64,000 nt of DNA from Pseudoalteromonas denitrificans DSM 6059 (GCF_900112265.1 NZ_FOLO01000012.1:1-64000), one strand, 5' to 3'. Counted from the stretch's first letter, positions 1 to 9,205 are shown. Notes: generated by a model not told the origin, from the sequence alone. Translations and numbers: made by a program.

Positions 1-333
1 GTTCACGATAAATTGGCAGGCACAGATACGACAGAAACACGCTGGTATATTAGTTCATTAGACCAAAATGCAGAGCAAGCACTCAATGCGGTACGTAGCC
101 ACTGGCAAGTTGAAAGTATGCATTGGATGCTAGATATGACCTTTAGAGAAGATGAATCGAGAATACGTAAAAAGCAAGGTCCGCTTGTATTTAATGTAAT
201 GCGAAAGATAGCTATGGCACTATTCAAACAAGATACAACCAAGTCAGCTAGTATGGCGAGGAAAAAGAAAATGGCAGGGCTAGACGATGATTATCGCTCA
301 ACCCTGCTAGAATCTGGGATTAAAATGCGCTAG
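1..333 (+). CDS. ISAs1-family transposase, C-terminal part (5' end outside window)
   Basis: The frame is open from the first base to a TAG at 331-333, so the true start lies left of the window. The stretch HWQVESMHWMLDMTFREDES is the conserved C-terminal part of ISAs1/H-repeat transposases (DDE fold; the E of the DDE triad is expected here), followed by the usual NVMRKIAMALFKQD region. The protein would cut and rejoin the ends of its own element. The C-terminus looks intact, so the element may be whole on its unseen side. It has no functional link with the genes downstream. Confidence 0.85.
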   Translation, partial: VHDKLAGTDTTETRWYISSLDQNAEQALNAVRSHWQVESMHWMLDMTFREDESRIRKKQGPLVFNVMRKIAMALFKQDTTKSASMARKKKMAGLDDDYRSTLLESGIKMR

Positions 334-351
334 CCGTGTATTTTAGCCCTG
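334..351 (+). repeat. Putative right terminal inverted repeat of the ISAs1 element
   Basis: Directly after the transposase stop the sequence reads CCGTGTATTTTAGCCCTG. Read on the other strand it begins CAGGGCTAAAA, which resembles ISAs1-family ends. The partner left end is outside the window, so the boundary is inferred. Confidence 0.4.
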
Positions 352-427
352 ATCTGGTTAATCTGACGGCTCGTTAAATCACGTTAGTGATGTTTACTAA
401 TTTATTGATTTCAAATAAGGATCAATT

Positions 428-1330
428 ATGAAGCATAGTTATATCTCAATTACACTTTTGTTTTTAGTTTTGGGTTTCAGCAACCAAAGTTATAGTCAAG
501 ATAACTTCCCTGTACTGGAAGGCCCTTATTTTGGGCAAAAAGCACCAGGATTAACACCTGAGATTTTTGCAAAAGATGTTGTTTCAATTAATGGAAGGTA
601 CGAATATGGTATTTCGTTTTCACCTGATTTAGATGAAATGTATTTTTCAGTGCAAAATAAAGGTGAATCTGCTGATATTTACTTTTCAAAACTCGTAGAT
701 AAAAAATGGAAACCGATAAAAAAAGCAGAATTTACCAAAGGTAAAAAATCCGGTGAGATGGAGCCTTTTGTTAGTTTGGATGGTAAAAAAATATATTTTA
801 CTGCCTATAACTCTGACTTTACTGACACTAAAATTTGGGTCGCAAATCGCATAAACAATGGTTGGGGCAACGCAAGAAAGTTAAACTCACCTATCAACAA
901 CGAAGAAGTTTTTAATTCAATACTCGCGAAAAACGGAGATCTTTTTTATACCGACATTTTTAAATCTAAAACATACTATTCAGCTTTCAAAAATGGTCAA
1001 TACCCTAAGGTTCAGGAAGTTGAAATTGAGTTTGGTATTCACGGATTTATTTCCCCATCCCAAGACTATTTATTGGTAGATGCACGAAACAAAGAAGACA
1101 AAAATAGAAAAGATAAAGATATTTATGTTTACTTTAAGAAAAAAGATGGAACATGGTCAAAACCCATAAATCTTGGAGATACCGTTAACTCTCACTTTGG
1201 TGAAACAGTTCCAAGCGTCACTCCAGATGGCAAATATTTATTTTTTAGTCGATATAACGAAGAAGGCGAAATAGCCAATTTTTATTGGGTGAGCACACAA
1301 GTTATTGAGAATGTAAGACCAAAATTGTGA
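428..1330 (+). CDS. Secreted TolB-like (PD40) beta-propeller protein
   Basis: A 300-residue protein with a signal peptide at about residues 1-24 (hydrophobic core LLFLVLGF, then SYSQ). It carries at least four PD40/WD40-like propeller blades: FSPDLDEMYFS (64-74), VSLDGKKIYFT (115-125), SPSQDYLLVD (209-218) and VTPDGKYLFFS (264-274). Such repeats occur in TolB and in many periplasmic binding or sensing proteins; the ligand cannot be read from sequence. AAGG eight bases before the ATG supports the start. It stands alone between the IS end and a second propeller gene. Function is unknown beyond the fold. Confidence 0.75.
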   Translation: MKHSYISITLLFLVLGFSNQSYSQDNFPVLEGPYFGQKAPGLTPEIFAKDVVSINGRYEYGISFSPDLDEMYFSVQNKGESADIYFSKLVDKKWKPIKKAEFTKGKKSGEMEPFVSLDGKKIYFTAYNSDFTDTKIWVANRINNGWGNARKLNSPINNEEVFNSILAKNGDLFYTDIFKSKTYYSAFKNGQYPKVQEVEIEFGIHGFISPSQDYLLVDARNKEDKNRKDKDIYVYFKKKDGTWSKPINLGDTVNSHFGETVPSVTPDGKYLFFSRYNEEGEIANFYWVSTQVIENVRPKL

Positions 1331-1683
1331 GGCTTTAATTCAAATCATAAGTGATAAGTTTTAAGTGTGGCGTTATTTTAGAAATCATTCAAAGAAAAAC
1401 TTAACCATTAATATGTAATTGGATTGAACTGATAAAGTGAATTCATGCTTGGCATAAATTATGGCTAGAAGTATTAATTGATTTAAATTCAGTATCACAT
1501 TAAAAATAAAATATTTTTTCTGTTGTTAGATAAAAATCAGCAATAAATCAGAGGAACGTCATGCATTATAAACGCTGCTTGTTATTGTGTGTTTACTCAC
1601 TTCGCTTTAATGCAATCAATTAGCCTTCAAGGAAGTTTTTTAACTAATAAACATAATAATAATTTTTTATGGGGATGTAATTA
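1331..1683. other. Intergenic region, no gene supported
   Basis: AT-rich spacer between two propeller genes. It contains one 20-codon open frame (ATG at 1561, stop at 1621-1623) without a ribosome site or recognisable product. No terminator-like hairpin or RNA is evident. Confidence 0.5.
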
Positions 1684-2613
1684 ATGAAAATTAAACCGTT
1701 AAATAAAGTAAAAACACTACTTGTATCTAGTTCAGTGTTGGTTTTTTTGTCAGCATGTCAGGTTACTGAGCCAAGTTCATCAGTTACCTATTCACTTGTT
1801 TATGGATTTAAAGAGCAAAAAACAAGTAAGTCGATTTATCTTAGTGATGAAACTGGTCAGTCTCGGATAAAAATAGCAGACGTCACAGACAGTGACGGTT
1901 ATCCTGCTATGTCACCTGATGGCAAGCAAGTTGCTTTTTACGGTAAATACGACAAACGCAGAACCTGGTCTATTCATGTTGGTAATATTGATGGCACTCA
2001 TATGCAGCGTTTAACCAATACAAAGCATGTATGGGATAGTGCACCGGCATGGTCAGCAGATGGAAAAACCATAATTTTTTCTAGGGAATACAAAAGTACA
2101 GATGGACAGTGGCAAGAAGAAGTTTGGTTAATGAATGCAGATGGAAGCGAACAACGTCAGATAAAAGCGCTACAAGGACGTGCAGCGAAAATGATGCCTG
2201 ATGGTAGAATATTATTTCAGTCTAAAGTTGGGCCAAGTCAAATTAGTATTGCTAATCGTGATGGTAGCAATGTGATTACATTAACCAATGATGATACTAA
2301 CAATATGTCTCCTAAGCTTTCACCTAACGGTAAACACATCGCATACTTATCCAATAGAGATGGTAATCAAGAAGTGTATGTAATGGATATTGATGGCGCA
2401 AACCAAAAGCGCTTAACGATTAATAGCATTCAAGAGTGGAGCCCAGCTTGGTCACCCGATGGCACTAAGATCTTCTTTTCATCTCAAAGCACCCATGGCT
2501 TTTATGATATTTATAAAGTAAATATAGATGGCTCTTCAATGGAAAAAGTACTCAATAGTGGGTCACAAGCTTCAACAGTACATTACGTAGATAATACTTA
2601 TTTGCAAAAATGA
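1684..2613 (+). CDS. TolB-like beta-propeller lipoprotein
   Basis: A 309-residue lipoprotein: the N-terminal hydrophobic segment ends in the lipobox LSAC (Cys25), so it should be lipid-anchored after signal peptidase II cleavage. The rest is a run of PD40 blades of the form S-P-D-G-K-x-[IV]-x-[FY] (MSPDGKQVAFYGK, WSADGKTIIFSRE, LSPNGKHIAYLSN, WSPDGTKIFFSSQ) linked by D-x-D-G-[ST/A] turns, close to the C-terminal propeller of TolB. It lacks the TolB N-terminal domain, so it is not TolB itself. A similar protein lies at 50582-51517. Substrate or partner unknown. Confidence 0.8.
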   Translation: MKIKPLNKVKTLLVSSSVLVFLSACQVTEPSSSVTYSLVYGFKEQKTSKSIYLSDETGQSRIKIADVTDSDGYPAMSPDGKQVAFYGKYDKRRTWSIHVGNIDGTHMQRLTNTKHVWDSAPAWSADGKTIIFSREYKSTDGQWQEEVWLMNADGSEQRQIKALQGRAAKMMPDGRILFQSKVGPSQISIANRDGSNVITLTNDDTNNMSPKLSPNGKHIAYLSNRDGNQEVYVMDIDGANQKRLTINSIQEWSPAWSPDGTKIFFSSQSTHGFYDIYKVNIDGSSMEKVLNSGSQASTVHYVDNTYLQK

Positions 2614-2765
2614 GTTGAATCAAATTAAATAAGGAAATGAAAGCGACAACAAAGGCAAAGGCTTAGAGTCGCTAATTTTCTATTAATTTGAAGGTGACTG
2701 GCTTGATAATGATTAATGGGTCTAGTCAAACCGAAAAAGGTAACCCTCTATTTTTATATCTGTCA

Positions 2766-3797
2766 TTACTCGGCTGACAGTTCTCTTCGGATGATATCTG
2801 CGCCAGCACTTAAGGCATTTAGTTTGCCTCTTGCGACTGAACGAGATAAGGGGGCCATGCCACAATTAGTACAAGGATAGAGCTTGTCTGCATCTACAAA
2901 CTTAAGTGCTTTGCGTAGCGTATCAGCGACTTCTTCAGGTGTTTCAACTCTATCGGTTGCGACATCAATGGCCCCTACCATTACTTTTTTACCTCGAATA
3001 AGCTCAAGCAGTTCAATTGGCACACGAGAGTTGTGACATTCTAATGAGATAATGTCGATATTAGATTTTTGCAGTTTGGGGAAAACGGCTTCATATTGTC
3101 GCCACTGTGAGCCCAACGTTTTTTTCCAATCTGTATTGGCTTTGATGCCATAGCCATAACAAATATGTATAGCCGTTTCACATTTTAGTCCTTCAATTGC
3201 TCTTTCTAAACACGCAATTCCCCAATCATTAACCTCATCAAAAAATACATTAAATGAAGGTTCATCAAATTGGATAATATCAACACCCGCAGCCTCTAAG
3301 TCTTTGGCTTCTTGATTGAGAATTTTAGCAAATTCCCAAGCGAGTTTTTCGCGACTTTTATAATGGTCATCATAAAGTGTATCTATCATCGTCATCGGGC
3401 CTGGTAGCGCCCATTTGATTGGCTTGGTGGTTTGCTGACGTAAAAACTTAGCATCATCAACAAAGACAGGTTTTTGTCGACTAACGGGACCTATGACCGA
3501 GGGGACACTTGCATCATAGCGATCACGAATTTTAACTGTCTTACGCTTCTCAAAATCAACGCCGCTGAGGTGTTCAATAAAAGTGGTTACAAAGTGCTGG
3601 CGTGTTTGTTCGCCATCACTAACAATATCCACACCTGCTTGTTGTTGCTCTTGTAATGACACACGTAATGCATCTTGTTTACCCGTAATTAATTCTTCAT
3701 CTTGTAATTTCCAAGGTGACCAAAGTGTTTCTGGTTGTGCAAGCCAAGCAGGTTTAGGCAAACTGCCTGCTGTTGATGTAGGTAATAATGTTTTCAT
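2766..3797 (-). CDS. mesD: MesD-type core methionine synthase (folate-independent MetE C-domain homologue)
   Basis: A 343-residue protein matching only the catalytic C-terminal domain of cobalamin-independent methionine synthase. The zinc ligands of MetE are all present: His211 and Cys213 (IHICYG), Glu253 (SLEC) and Cys312 (CTNCGM); FDEPSF (177-182) is the substrate-binding loop. Lacking the folate-binding N-domain, it cannot be a normal MetE. Short homologues paired with a DUF1852 protein are the MesD family, known to need MesX and oxygen and to make methionine from homocysteine with a methyl donor other than methyl-folate. MesX lies 28 bp upstream in the same direction, so the two form an operon. 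MetJ-like boxes lie upstream of the pair. Confidence 0.85.
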   Translation of the reverse strand: MKTLLPTSTAGSLPKPAWLAQPETLWSPWKLQDEELITGKQDALRVSLQEQQQAGVDIVSDGEQTRQHFVTTFIEHLSGVDFEKRKTVKIRDRYDASVPSVIGPVSRQKPVFVDDAKFLRQQTTKPIKWALPGPMTMIDTLYDDHYKSREKLAWEFAKILNQEAKDLEAAGVDIIQFDEPSFNVFFDEVNDWGIACLERAIEGLKCETAIHICYGYGIKANTDWKKTLGSQWRQYEAVFPKLQKSNIDIISLECHNSRVPIELLELIRGKKVMVGAIDVATDRVETPEEVADTLRKALKFVDADKLYPCTNCGMAPLSRSVARGKLNALSAGADIIRRELSAE

Positions 3798-3825
3798 AAT
3801 AAATGTCGTTGAACCTTAGAGTTAA

Positions 3826-4803
3826 TTAAAGCGCGTAATTCGCTGACCATTGCTCAAGCACTGTTTGGTATGGTTTGATGAAGTGCTCTTGTGCAAATTT
3901 GCCTTGCTCAATTGCTAATTGGCTACGCTCTTCTCGGTTATAAACAATTTGTGTAAGAGAGTGATCTAGGTTCTTCAAATTGGGTTGATAACATTTTCCG
4001 GCTACCGCATTTGCATTATAAATCTCAGGTCGGTAGATCCTTTGAAACGTGCCCATCGTGCTAATTGTACTGATCAACTCAAGATTCGAGTAATCATTTA
4101 GTAAATCACCAAAAAAGTAGAAAGCTAAAGGCGCAACACTGTTTGGCGTCATAAAATAGCGAACTTGCAAGCCCATTTTTTTGAAGTATTGCTCAGTCAA
4201 AGATGATTCATTTGGTAGATACTCTACACCTAATACAGGGTGCTGATTTTCAGTACGTTGATAAGTTTTGTTATCTGAAACACTCAAACATATAACTGGT
4301 GGTTTATTAAAATACTGTTTATAAGCATTCGAATTAACAAAATACTTAAATAGTTTGCCATGCAGAACACCAAAGTCATCTGGAATGCTAAAGTGAGATT
4401 GATCTTTATTATGCTCTAGCAGTAATACACTAAAATCATAATCTCGCACGTATGAGGAGAAATTGTTTCCTACAATACCTTCAATACGTTCGTTAGTCTT
4501 ATGATCAACAATGTTTGTTTTCAAAACTTCGATTGATGGGAAAGTTTCACCACTACCTTGAATATCCATATCAACAGAAATGATTTCAAGCTCAACGGAG
4601 TAGCGATCGCCTTTAGGGTTATCCCAATTAGCTAAAGCATTAAAGCTATTGTTAACCATGTTTAAAGCGTTGCGCAAATTCTGTTGGCGGCTTTCGCCTC
4701 TAGCCAAGTTGGCAAAGTTAGTTGTGATACGCGTATTGTCTGATGGGTGGTAATTTTCATCAAGGCCAATGCTCTTAATCGTAAATGTAAAATCTTTATT
4801 CAT
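3826..4803 (-). CDS. mesX: MesX (DUF1852), partner of the MesD methionine synthase
   Basis: A 325-residue soluble protein whose start (MNKDFTFTIKSIGLDENYHP) and middle (NFSSYVRDYDFSVLLLEHNK) are typical of DUF1852. DUF1852 proteins are called MesX where they occur beside a core MetE of the MesD type; genetic work on that family showed both are needed for methionine synthesis, but the chemistry of MesX is not known. No signal peptide or membrane segment is visible. It is the first gene of the mesX-mesD operon. The length is normal, with no frameshift. Confidence 0.85.
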   Translation of the reverse strand: MNKDFTFTIKSIGLDENYHPSDNTRITTNFANLARGESRQQNLRNALNMVNNSFNALANWDNPKGDRYSVELEIISVDMDIQGSGETFPSIEVLKTNIVDHKTNERIEGIVGNNFSSYVRDYDFSVLLLEHNKDQSHFSIPDDFGVLHGKLFKYFVNSNAYKQYFNKPPVICLSVSDNKTYQRTENQHPVLGVEYLPNESSLTEQYFKKMGLQVRYFMTPNSVAPLAFYFFGDLLNDYSNLELISTISTMGTFQRIYRPEIYNANAVAGKCYQPNLKNLDHSLTQIVYNREERSQLAIEQGKFAQEHFIKPYQTVLEQWSANYAL

Positions 4804-5016
4804 GGTGTTCTGGTATCCAATTCGCTTGTATAAAACATGAGTTCATTTTTTGCTCTTTATCGATTTGTGCCTAATGGCTTAAGCTTAAGTCTAAGAGTTG
4901 TTTATATTTATACGTTTATCGGTAGGTGAATAAAAACGGTTTAATTTCACATGAAACGTGAGAAAAATTCAAAAAAGCGTTTGAAGTCAAAAAACGGCAT
5001 CAAATTTCAAGCGTAA

Positions 5017-5040
5017 AAACGTAAAGATGTCTAGATGGGT
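5017..5040. promoter_or_regulatory. Tandem MetJ-like boxes between mesX and the TSUP gene
   Basis: Three adjacent 8-mers resemble the MetJ box AGACGTCT: AAACGTAA (5017-5024, 5 of 8), AGATGTCT (5025-5032, 7 of 8) and AGATGGGT (5033-5040, 5 of 8). MetJ binds head-to-tail arrays of such boxes cooperatively. They lie about 215 bp before mesX and about 140 bp before the divergent permease gene, so they could control either. The match was made by eye; the MetJ gene itself is not in the window. Confidence 0.45.
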
Positions 5041-5177
5041 GTGTTTCGCGTATTTAAATATGTGTTTTCTTCATATAAAACATGAGTAATATTCAAGACT
5101 TATCATACTAAAAAGGGTAAATAGCTGTTAAATATATTGATATGATAGCCGACCAAATAATAAGAGAGATGATCAGA

Positions 5178-5990
5178 ATGAATGAATTGCTGTTGTTGAT
5201 TATATATTGTGCGTTATTAGGGAGTGGTGTTGGTTTTTTGGCTGGGCTATTAGGCATTGGCGGAGGGTTAGTGATTGTGCCAGTGCTAAGCAGTATTTTA
5301 CTTTATTTAGAGATTTTACCTTCTGAGCAAGTCGTTATCGTTGCAATTGCTACTTCATTGGCGTCAATATTATTCACATCAACATCTTCAGCAATTGCCC
5401 ATCATAAAAATGGCAATGTACCTTGGGATTTAGCCCCTTGGATAATGACAGGGGTTGCGCTTGGTGCACTTATCAGTGGTTTTATGGCAGCTCTTTTACC
5501 AGAAAGTGTTGTTCGTTTAGTATTTGCTGTGAGCGTGACACTCATTGCGCTGAAAATGTTTTATAGCAGCACAAAAAATGGCTCATCTGATGATCGTAAA
5601 ATGCCAAACAAAGGTCTACTAACGATTTTTACTACGATTACAGGTGGGTTGTCAGCCATGATAGGTATCGGTGGTGGTGCAGTTTTGGTGCCTTTATTAA
5701 CGTTTTTCTCACTCGATATGAAAAAAGCGATTGGATGTGCCTCTGCTTGCGGTATTGTCATCGCATTATTTGGTTCCATTGGCTATATCAGTTCAGGTAT
5801 TAGTCATTTTTCTTTAGAAGATGGGTTTGCCGGTTTTGTATATTTACCTGCGTTATTAGGCATTGTTTGCACTTCTTGGTTTACGGCACCCTTAGGGGCC
5901 AAAGCAACACATTATTTACCCGTCTCAATGATCAAAAAAATATTCGCAGCGTTATTATTAGCAATGGCTGCGAATATGATTTTTAATTAA
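5178..5990 (+). CDS. TSUP-family (TauE/SafE) membrane permease
   Basis: About 270 residues, mostly hydrophobic, with the two-fold internal repeat of TSUP permeases: LAGLLGIGGGLVIVPVL near the N-terminus and LSAMIGIGGGAVLVPLL in the second half. About eight membrane spans are expected. Family members export sulfite, sulfoacetate and other sulfur or organic anions; the substrate here cannot be read. The ATG at 5178 is preferred over the upstream ATG at 5142 because AAGAGAG precedes it and the protein then starts like its relatives. It is divergent from the mesX-mesD operon across the MetJ-like boxes, which suggests a link to sulfur or methionine metabolism (inference). Confidence 0.85.
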   Translation: MNELLLLIIYCALLGSGVGFLAGLLGIGGGLVIVPVLSSILLYLEILPSEQVVIVAIATSLASILFTSTSSAIAHHKNGNVPWDLAPWIMTGVALGALISGFMAALLPESVVRLVFAVSVTLIALKMFYSSTKNGSSDDRKMPNKGLLTIFTTITGGLSAMIGIGGGAVLVPLLTFFSLDMKKAIGCASACGIVIALFGSIGYISSGISHFSLEDGFAGFVYLPALLGIVCTSWFTAPLGAKATHYLPVSMIKKIFAALLLAMAANMIFN

Positions 5991-6081
5991 AGGCAGGGTT
6001 ATGTGTTTGTATAAATAACGCTAGCTTCTCAATTGTTTTCTAAGAACTGTCTCGTCCTAAAATAATTTGACGGTGTTAATT

Positions 6082-6114
6082 AAAGACCAGTAGCCTTTGC
6101 TTCTGGTCTTTTTT
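6082..6114 (+). terminator. Rho-independent terminator-like hairpin
   Basis: AAAGACCAGTAGC pairs with GCTTCTGGTCTTT around a CTTT loop (one mismatch), followed by six T. It lies about 90 bp after the TSUP stop codon. Confidence 0.65.
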
Positions 6115-6265
6115 GTGTATTTGGTTTAGGAGCTTTTTTACCTTTAAAATAACAATCCAACTGAGACCGTTATACTTGAATATTTTATTTCAATAAGGCA
6201 GCGATGAATGTCTACTTATTATTTGAAGCAAGTTTGAAGTAAAAAATGCAACTATTTTAAAAAAT

Positions 6266-6294
6266 ACGTTCGAATAGGCCCATTTAAACGACAA
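6266..6294 (+). promoter_or_regulatory. Candidate regulator site, copy A (upstream of the DUF6326 gene)
   Basis: The sequence GTTCGAATAGGCCCATTT followed by AAACGACA, about 60-85 bp before the gene at 6353, recurs with about 20 of 28 matches just after the AraC-family gene (8893-8920). The shared core is GTYCGAATAGRCYYATTT. A binding site for the linked AraC regulator is the simplest reading, but it is inferred. Confidence 0.3.
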
Positions 6295-6352
6295 TACGTC
6301 TAAATTGGGGCACTTTTCATATCAAAACTGATTAACTAATAAGTGAAATGAT

Positions 6353-6763
6353 ATGAAAATTTTTGAATGGGATGGCAATCGTAAGCAACTATTACCTTTA
6401 CTTTGGATTTTCCTAACGGTGAATTATATCTATTGCGATGTATTTACTTTACACGATGCCAGTTATTTAGAGGCATTTTTGTCTGGTGAAGCTGGTGGCA
6501 TGAAGATCACTGAAGCGTTTTTATTGACTTTTGCCTTTGTGATGCAAGTGCCTATGATCATGATCCCCCTGTCTAGATTCTTAACTTGCACACTAAACAA
6601 ATACTTTAATATTGTTGCGGGTCTCATTACTACTTCAATACACGCCTACACGGTTAGCATGGGCGGCACACTTTATTTTATGTTCTTTAGTTTTTTTGAG
6701 ATCTCTACCGGACTATTGATTATTTACCTAGCCATTACTTGGCAGCAAGATACCACAACTTAG
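6353..6763 (+). CDS. DUF6326-family small membrane protein
   Basis: A 136-residue protein with four predicted membrane spans. The start LLPLLWIFLTVNYIYCDVFTL matches the DUF6326 pattern (LLWIF-x-x-[LV]NY-x-[YF]-x-D-x-x-[TS]L). The family function is unknown. It is followed 41 bp later by a DUF4386 gene in the same direction and then by a membrane-linked AraC regulator; small membrane proteins of these two families often travel together with such regulators. Membership is by eye only. Confidence 0.65.
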   Translation: MKIFEWDGNRKQLLPLLWIFLTVNYIYCDVFTLHDASYLEAFLSGEAGGMKITEAFLLTFAFVMQVPMIMIPLSRFLTCTLNKYFNIVAGLITTSIHAYTVSMGGTLYFMFFSFFEISTGLLIIYLAITWQQDTTT

Positions 6764-6804
6764 TTTCAGAAATATTTTAATTTTAGTTTGAATAGAGGTA
6801 CCAA

Positions 6805-7521
6805 ATGATTACAAAAACCGAACAAAACCTTCAACAATTTTACGCCAGACTCGCAGGCTTTTCATATATTCTTTTTACCGTCGCAGGCTTTGTGAAAAAC
6901 TTTTTATTGGATACCCGACTATCAGATATTTCGACTGCGCAAGTAAACAGTTTATTTGAAAACGAAATGCATTTTCGCTTAGGAATATTGGCAGAAGCTA
7001 TCATGTTTCTTGGGGTTGTCATGGCGTCAATGTCATTTTATTTGGTTTTGAAGTCAGTTAATAAACCACTCGCACAAACTGCCTTGTGTCTTAGATTAGT
7101 CGAGATAATTATAGGCAGCATAGGGGCTGTGATCAGTATGGCAATGTTGGCACTATCAAATAAAACATATTTGATAGAAATGTTTGATTTGCAACAACTA
7201 CATAACATCATTGTAATTGCAGCAAGTTTTAGTTTACCCGCATATGAATACAGTTGGATCTTTATGGGATTTGCCGGAATCATTACCTTTTATTTGTTTT
7301 ATAAAATGCATTTTATACCAAGAGCTTGGTCAGTTTGGGGCATGATCACATACTCAAGTTTGATCGTGTATCCGGTCGCAAAATTGTTGATAGCTGATTT
7401 ACCGCGCGAAGCCATGTTTGTACTTTTCCCTGGTGCACTTTTTGAACTGGGTGTGGGGGTTTGGCTGTTAACCATGGGAATAAAGATCCCAAATGATGGC
7501 GCCAATATGCCCGATAAATAA
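6805..7521 (+). CDS. DUF4386-family membrane protein
   Basis: A 238-residue protein with about six membrane spans. The opening FYARLAGFSYILFTVAG and the later GIITFYLFYKMHFIPRAWSVWG are typical of DUF4386, a family of unknown role. GAGG nine bases before the ATG supports the start. It is probably cotranscribed with the DUF6326 gene upstream. No catalytic motif is visible. Confidence 0.8.
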   Translation: MITKTEQNLQQFYARLAGFSYILFTVAGFVKNFLLDTRLSDISTAQVNSLFENEMHFRLGILAEAIMFLGVVMASMSFYLVLKSVNKPLAQTALCLRLVEIIIGSIGAVISMAMLALSNKTYLIEMFDLQQLHNIIVIAASFSLPAYEYSWIFMGFAGIITFYLFYKMHFIPRAWSVWGMITYSSLIVYPVAKLLIADLPREAMFVLFPGALFELGVGVWLLTMGIKIPNDGANMPDK

Positions 7522-7737
7522 ACAGCAATGAATAAAGAGTGCTTTGGCCTACTGTGCATATAAGTGGAGCCAAGCATTACTCGCCATTTACAGAGCTAAC
7601 CTGGTATTAAGTGAGCGCTAAAGTGCGTGTAATTTTTTGTAGAATATTAATAGGCTTATTTGACAGTATGTGGATTCAACTGAATTTTAGTTTTATAATG
7701 GCAAGGAGTTATAAAAATTCTTATCTTTGGTAATCAC

Positions 7738-8874
7738 ATGGTCAACCTTTTTCCCACAGTTATATACTCCTGCATGATGGGAATGACAATATTCGCTTTA
7801 TTAGAGGTTTTTAATAGGCCAAAAGAAAGGCAAAACCTTTTTCTTAAAGGTCTGCTGTTATTATTGATAATACATTTGGGCGGTGAGTTGTTTATCTATT
7901 CAGGTGCTTATGTTTATGCGCCAGGCTTAGCGGGCGCACAATTTCCGTTTAGAGTATTGCTTGGGCCCGCGCTCTATTTTTATGCTCATGCAACCATGTC
8001 ACCCGACAAGGCTATAAGTAAAGGGGGGTGGGCGTTGGCTTTATCTGGGCCTATGCTGGTTTTGTTAGCGATGATCCCCTTTATTTTTATGATCAGCCCA
8101 GCAGAGAAGCTGGCTTTAGCAAATCCATTAACGAGAGATCCTGAGCTTTGGAAAATCGCTGTATTTACTTGTTTATTTACGACCTTGGTTTTTATTTCTT
8201 TTACCCTTTTATTTTTAGTCATGGCTTTCAAGCTTCATAACAATCACCAACAACAACTTTTAGAGCGCTTTTCTGATATTGAACAACGTTCATTAGCGTG
8301 GTTTACACCTATACTGGTAATTTGGGGCGCTGTGTGGTTAATGTATGCGGTCGAATTTTCTCTCGGTGCGCTGGGTTGGTTTTGGTTTGGCTCAGGTAAA
8401 TTATTGCCAATTTTAGAGGTTTTTGCGTTAGCTATTTTTATACAAAAAGCATTAAGTCAAAAAGTACTTAACCAATCTGAGAAAGGCTTACCTCGTGCGA
8501 GTCAACCTAGAGCCGCTTTACTTAGCGCCGATAAAATGCAATTGATTGCCACAAAACTAGAGCGTGCAATGATCGATGATAAGTTATTTTTGCAAGATAA
8601 TTTATCGCTAAACAAACTATCAGAATCCATTTCTGAAACTGAAAATCACATATCAGAAACACTCTCTCAATTTTTGCACACTAAATTTTTTCAATTTGTT
8701 AATGGTTTTCGAATCGAAGAAGCAAAGAGAGCTTTACAAGATAGCGACAAACTAATTACCAGTATTGCCTTTGATGTTGGTTTCAACTCTAAATCGACAT
8801 TTAATACGGCTTTTAAAAAAATAGTGGGTAATAGCCCATCAGCGTATCGAAATTCACTACTCGATAATAAATAA
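7738..8874 (+). CDS. Membrane-anchored AraC-family transcriptional regulator
   Basis: A 378-residue protein. The N-terminal ~240 residues hold about seven hydrophobic spans (for example IYSCMMGMTIFALLEVF, GLLLLLIIHLGGELFIYSG). The C-terminal ~100 residues are an AraC double helix-turn-helix: LSLNKLSESISETENHISET, then ITSIAFDVGFNSKSTFNTAF and the final GNSPSAYRNS. It therefore probably senses a membrane or extracellular cue and binds DNA from the membrane. The two small membrane-protein genes upstream are likely targets. A repeated motif near 6266 and 8893 may be its site. Confidence 0.85.
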   Translation: MVNLFPTVIYSCMMGMTIFALLEVFNRPKERQNLFLKGLLLLLIIHLGGELFIYSGAYVYAPGLAGAQFPFRVLLGPALYFYAHATMSPDKAISKGGWALALSGPMLVLLAMIPFIFMISPAEKLALANPLTRDPELWKIAVFTCLFTTLVFISFTLLFLVMAFKLHNNHQQQLLERFSDIEQRSLAWFTPILVIWGAVWLMYAVEFSLGALGWFWFGSGKLLPILEVFALAIFIQKALSQKVLNQSEKGLPRASQPRAALLSADKMQLIATKLERAMIDDKLFLQDNLSLNKLSESISETENHISETLSQFLHTKFFQFVNGFRIEEAKRALQDSDKLITSIAFDVGFNSKSTFNTAFKKIVGNSPSAYRNSLLDNK

Positions 8875-8892
8875 AAATACTTTGAATGCATG

Positions 8893-8920
8893 TGTCCGAA
8901 TAGACTTATTTGGAAGACAT
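8893..8920 (+). promoter_or_regulatory. Candidate regulator site, copy B (after the AraC gene)
   Basis: GTCCGAATAGACTTATTT then GGAAGACA, starting 19 bp after the AraC-family stop codon; about 20 of 28 positions match copy A at 6266-6294. Its position does not clearly precede a promoter: the next gene, TetR, starts about 290 bp on. Confidence 0.25.
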
Positions 8921-9205
8921 GCTCTGCGCCAACCAAAAAGATCTCTTTAACCATGAAATATACTCGTAACCATTGGCTAAAGAGATACTGTGATCTGATT
9001 CCCCCTCAAACTCTGAAACCCACATTTGATAGGGTACGGATATAAGCTACAAATAAGAATATAAGATTAATTTTTCTATTCATCTTATTACCATTCTCCC
9101 TTATAGATTTACACAATTGCATAAACATATTTTTGATATTGAACGCACTGTTTGTATTTATTGTTGTTATTTATTGTTGGCAAGAGACTAGGGGACACTT
9201 ATTTA

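Noticed and set aside
6040..6075. CTGTCTCGTCCTAAAATAATTTGACGG as an IS end
   Set aside because: It resembles some IS ends, but no partner repeat, target duplication or transposase is nearby.
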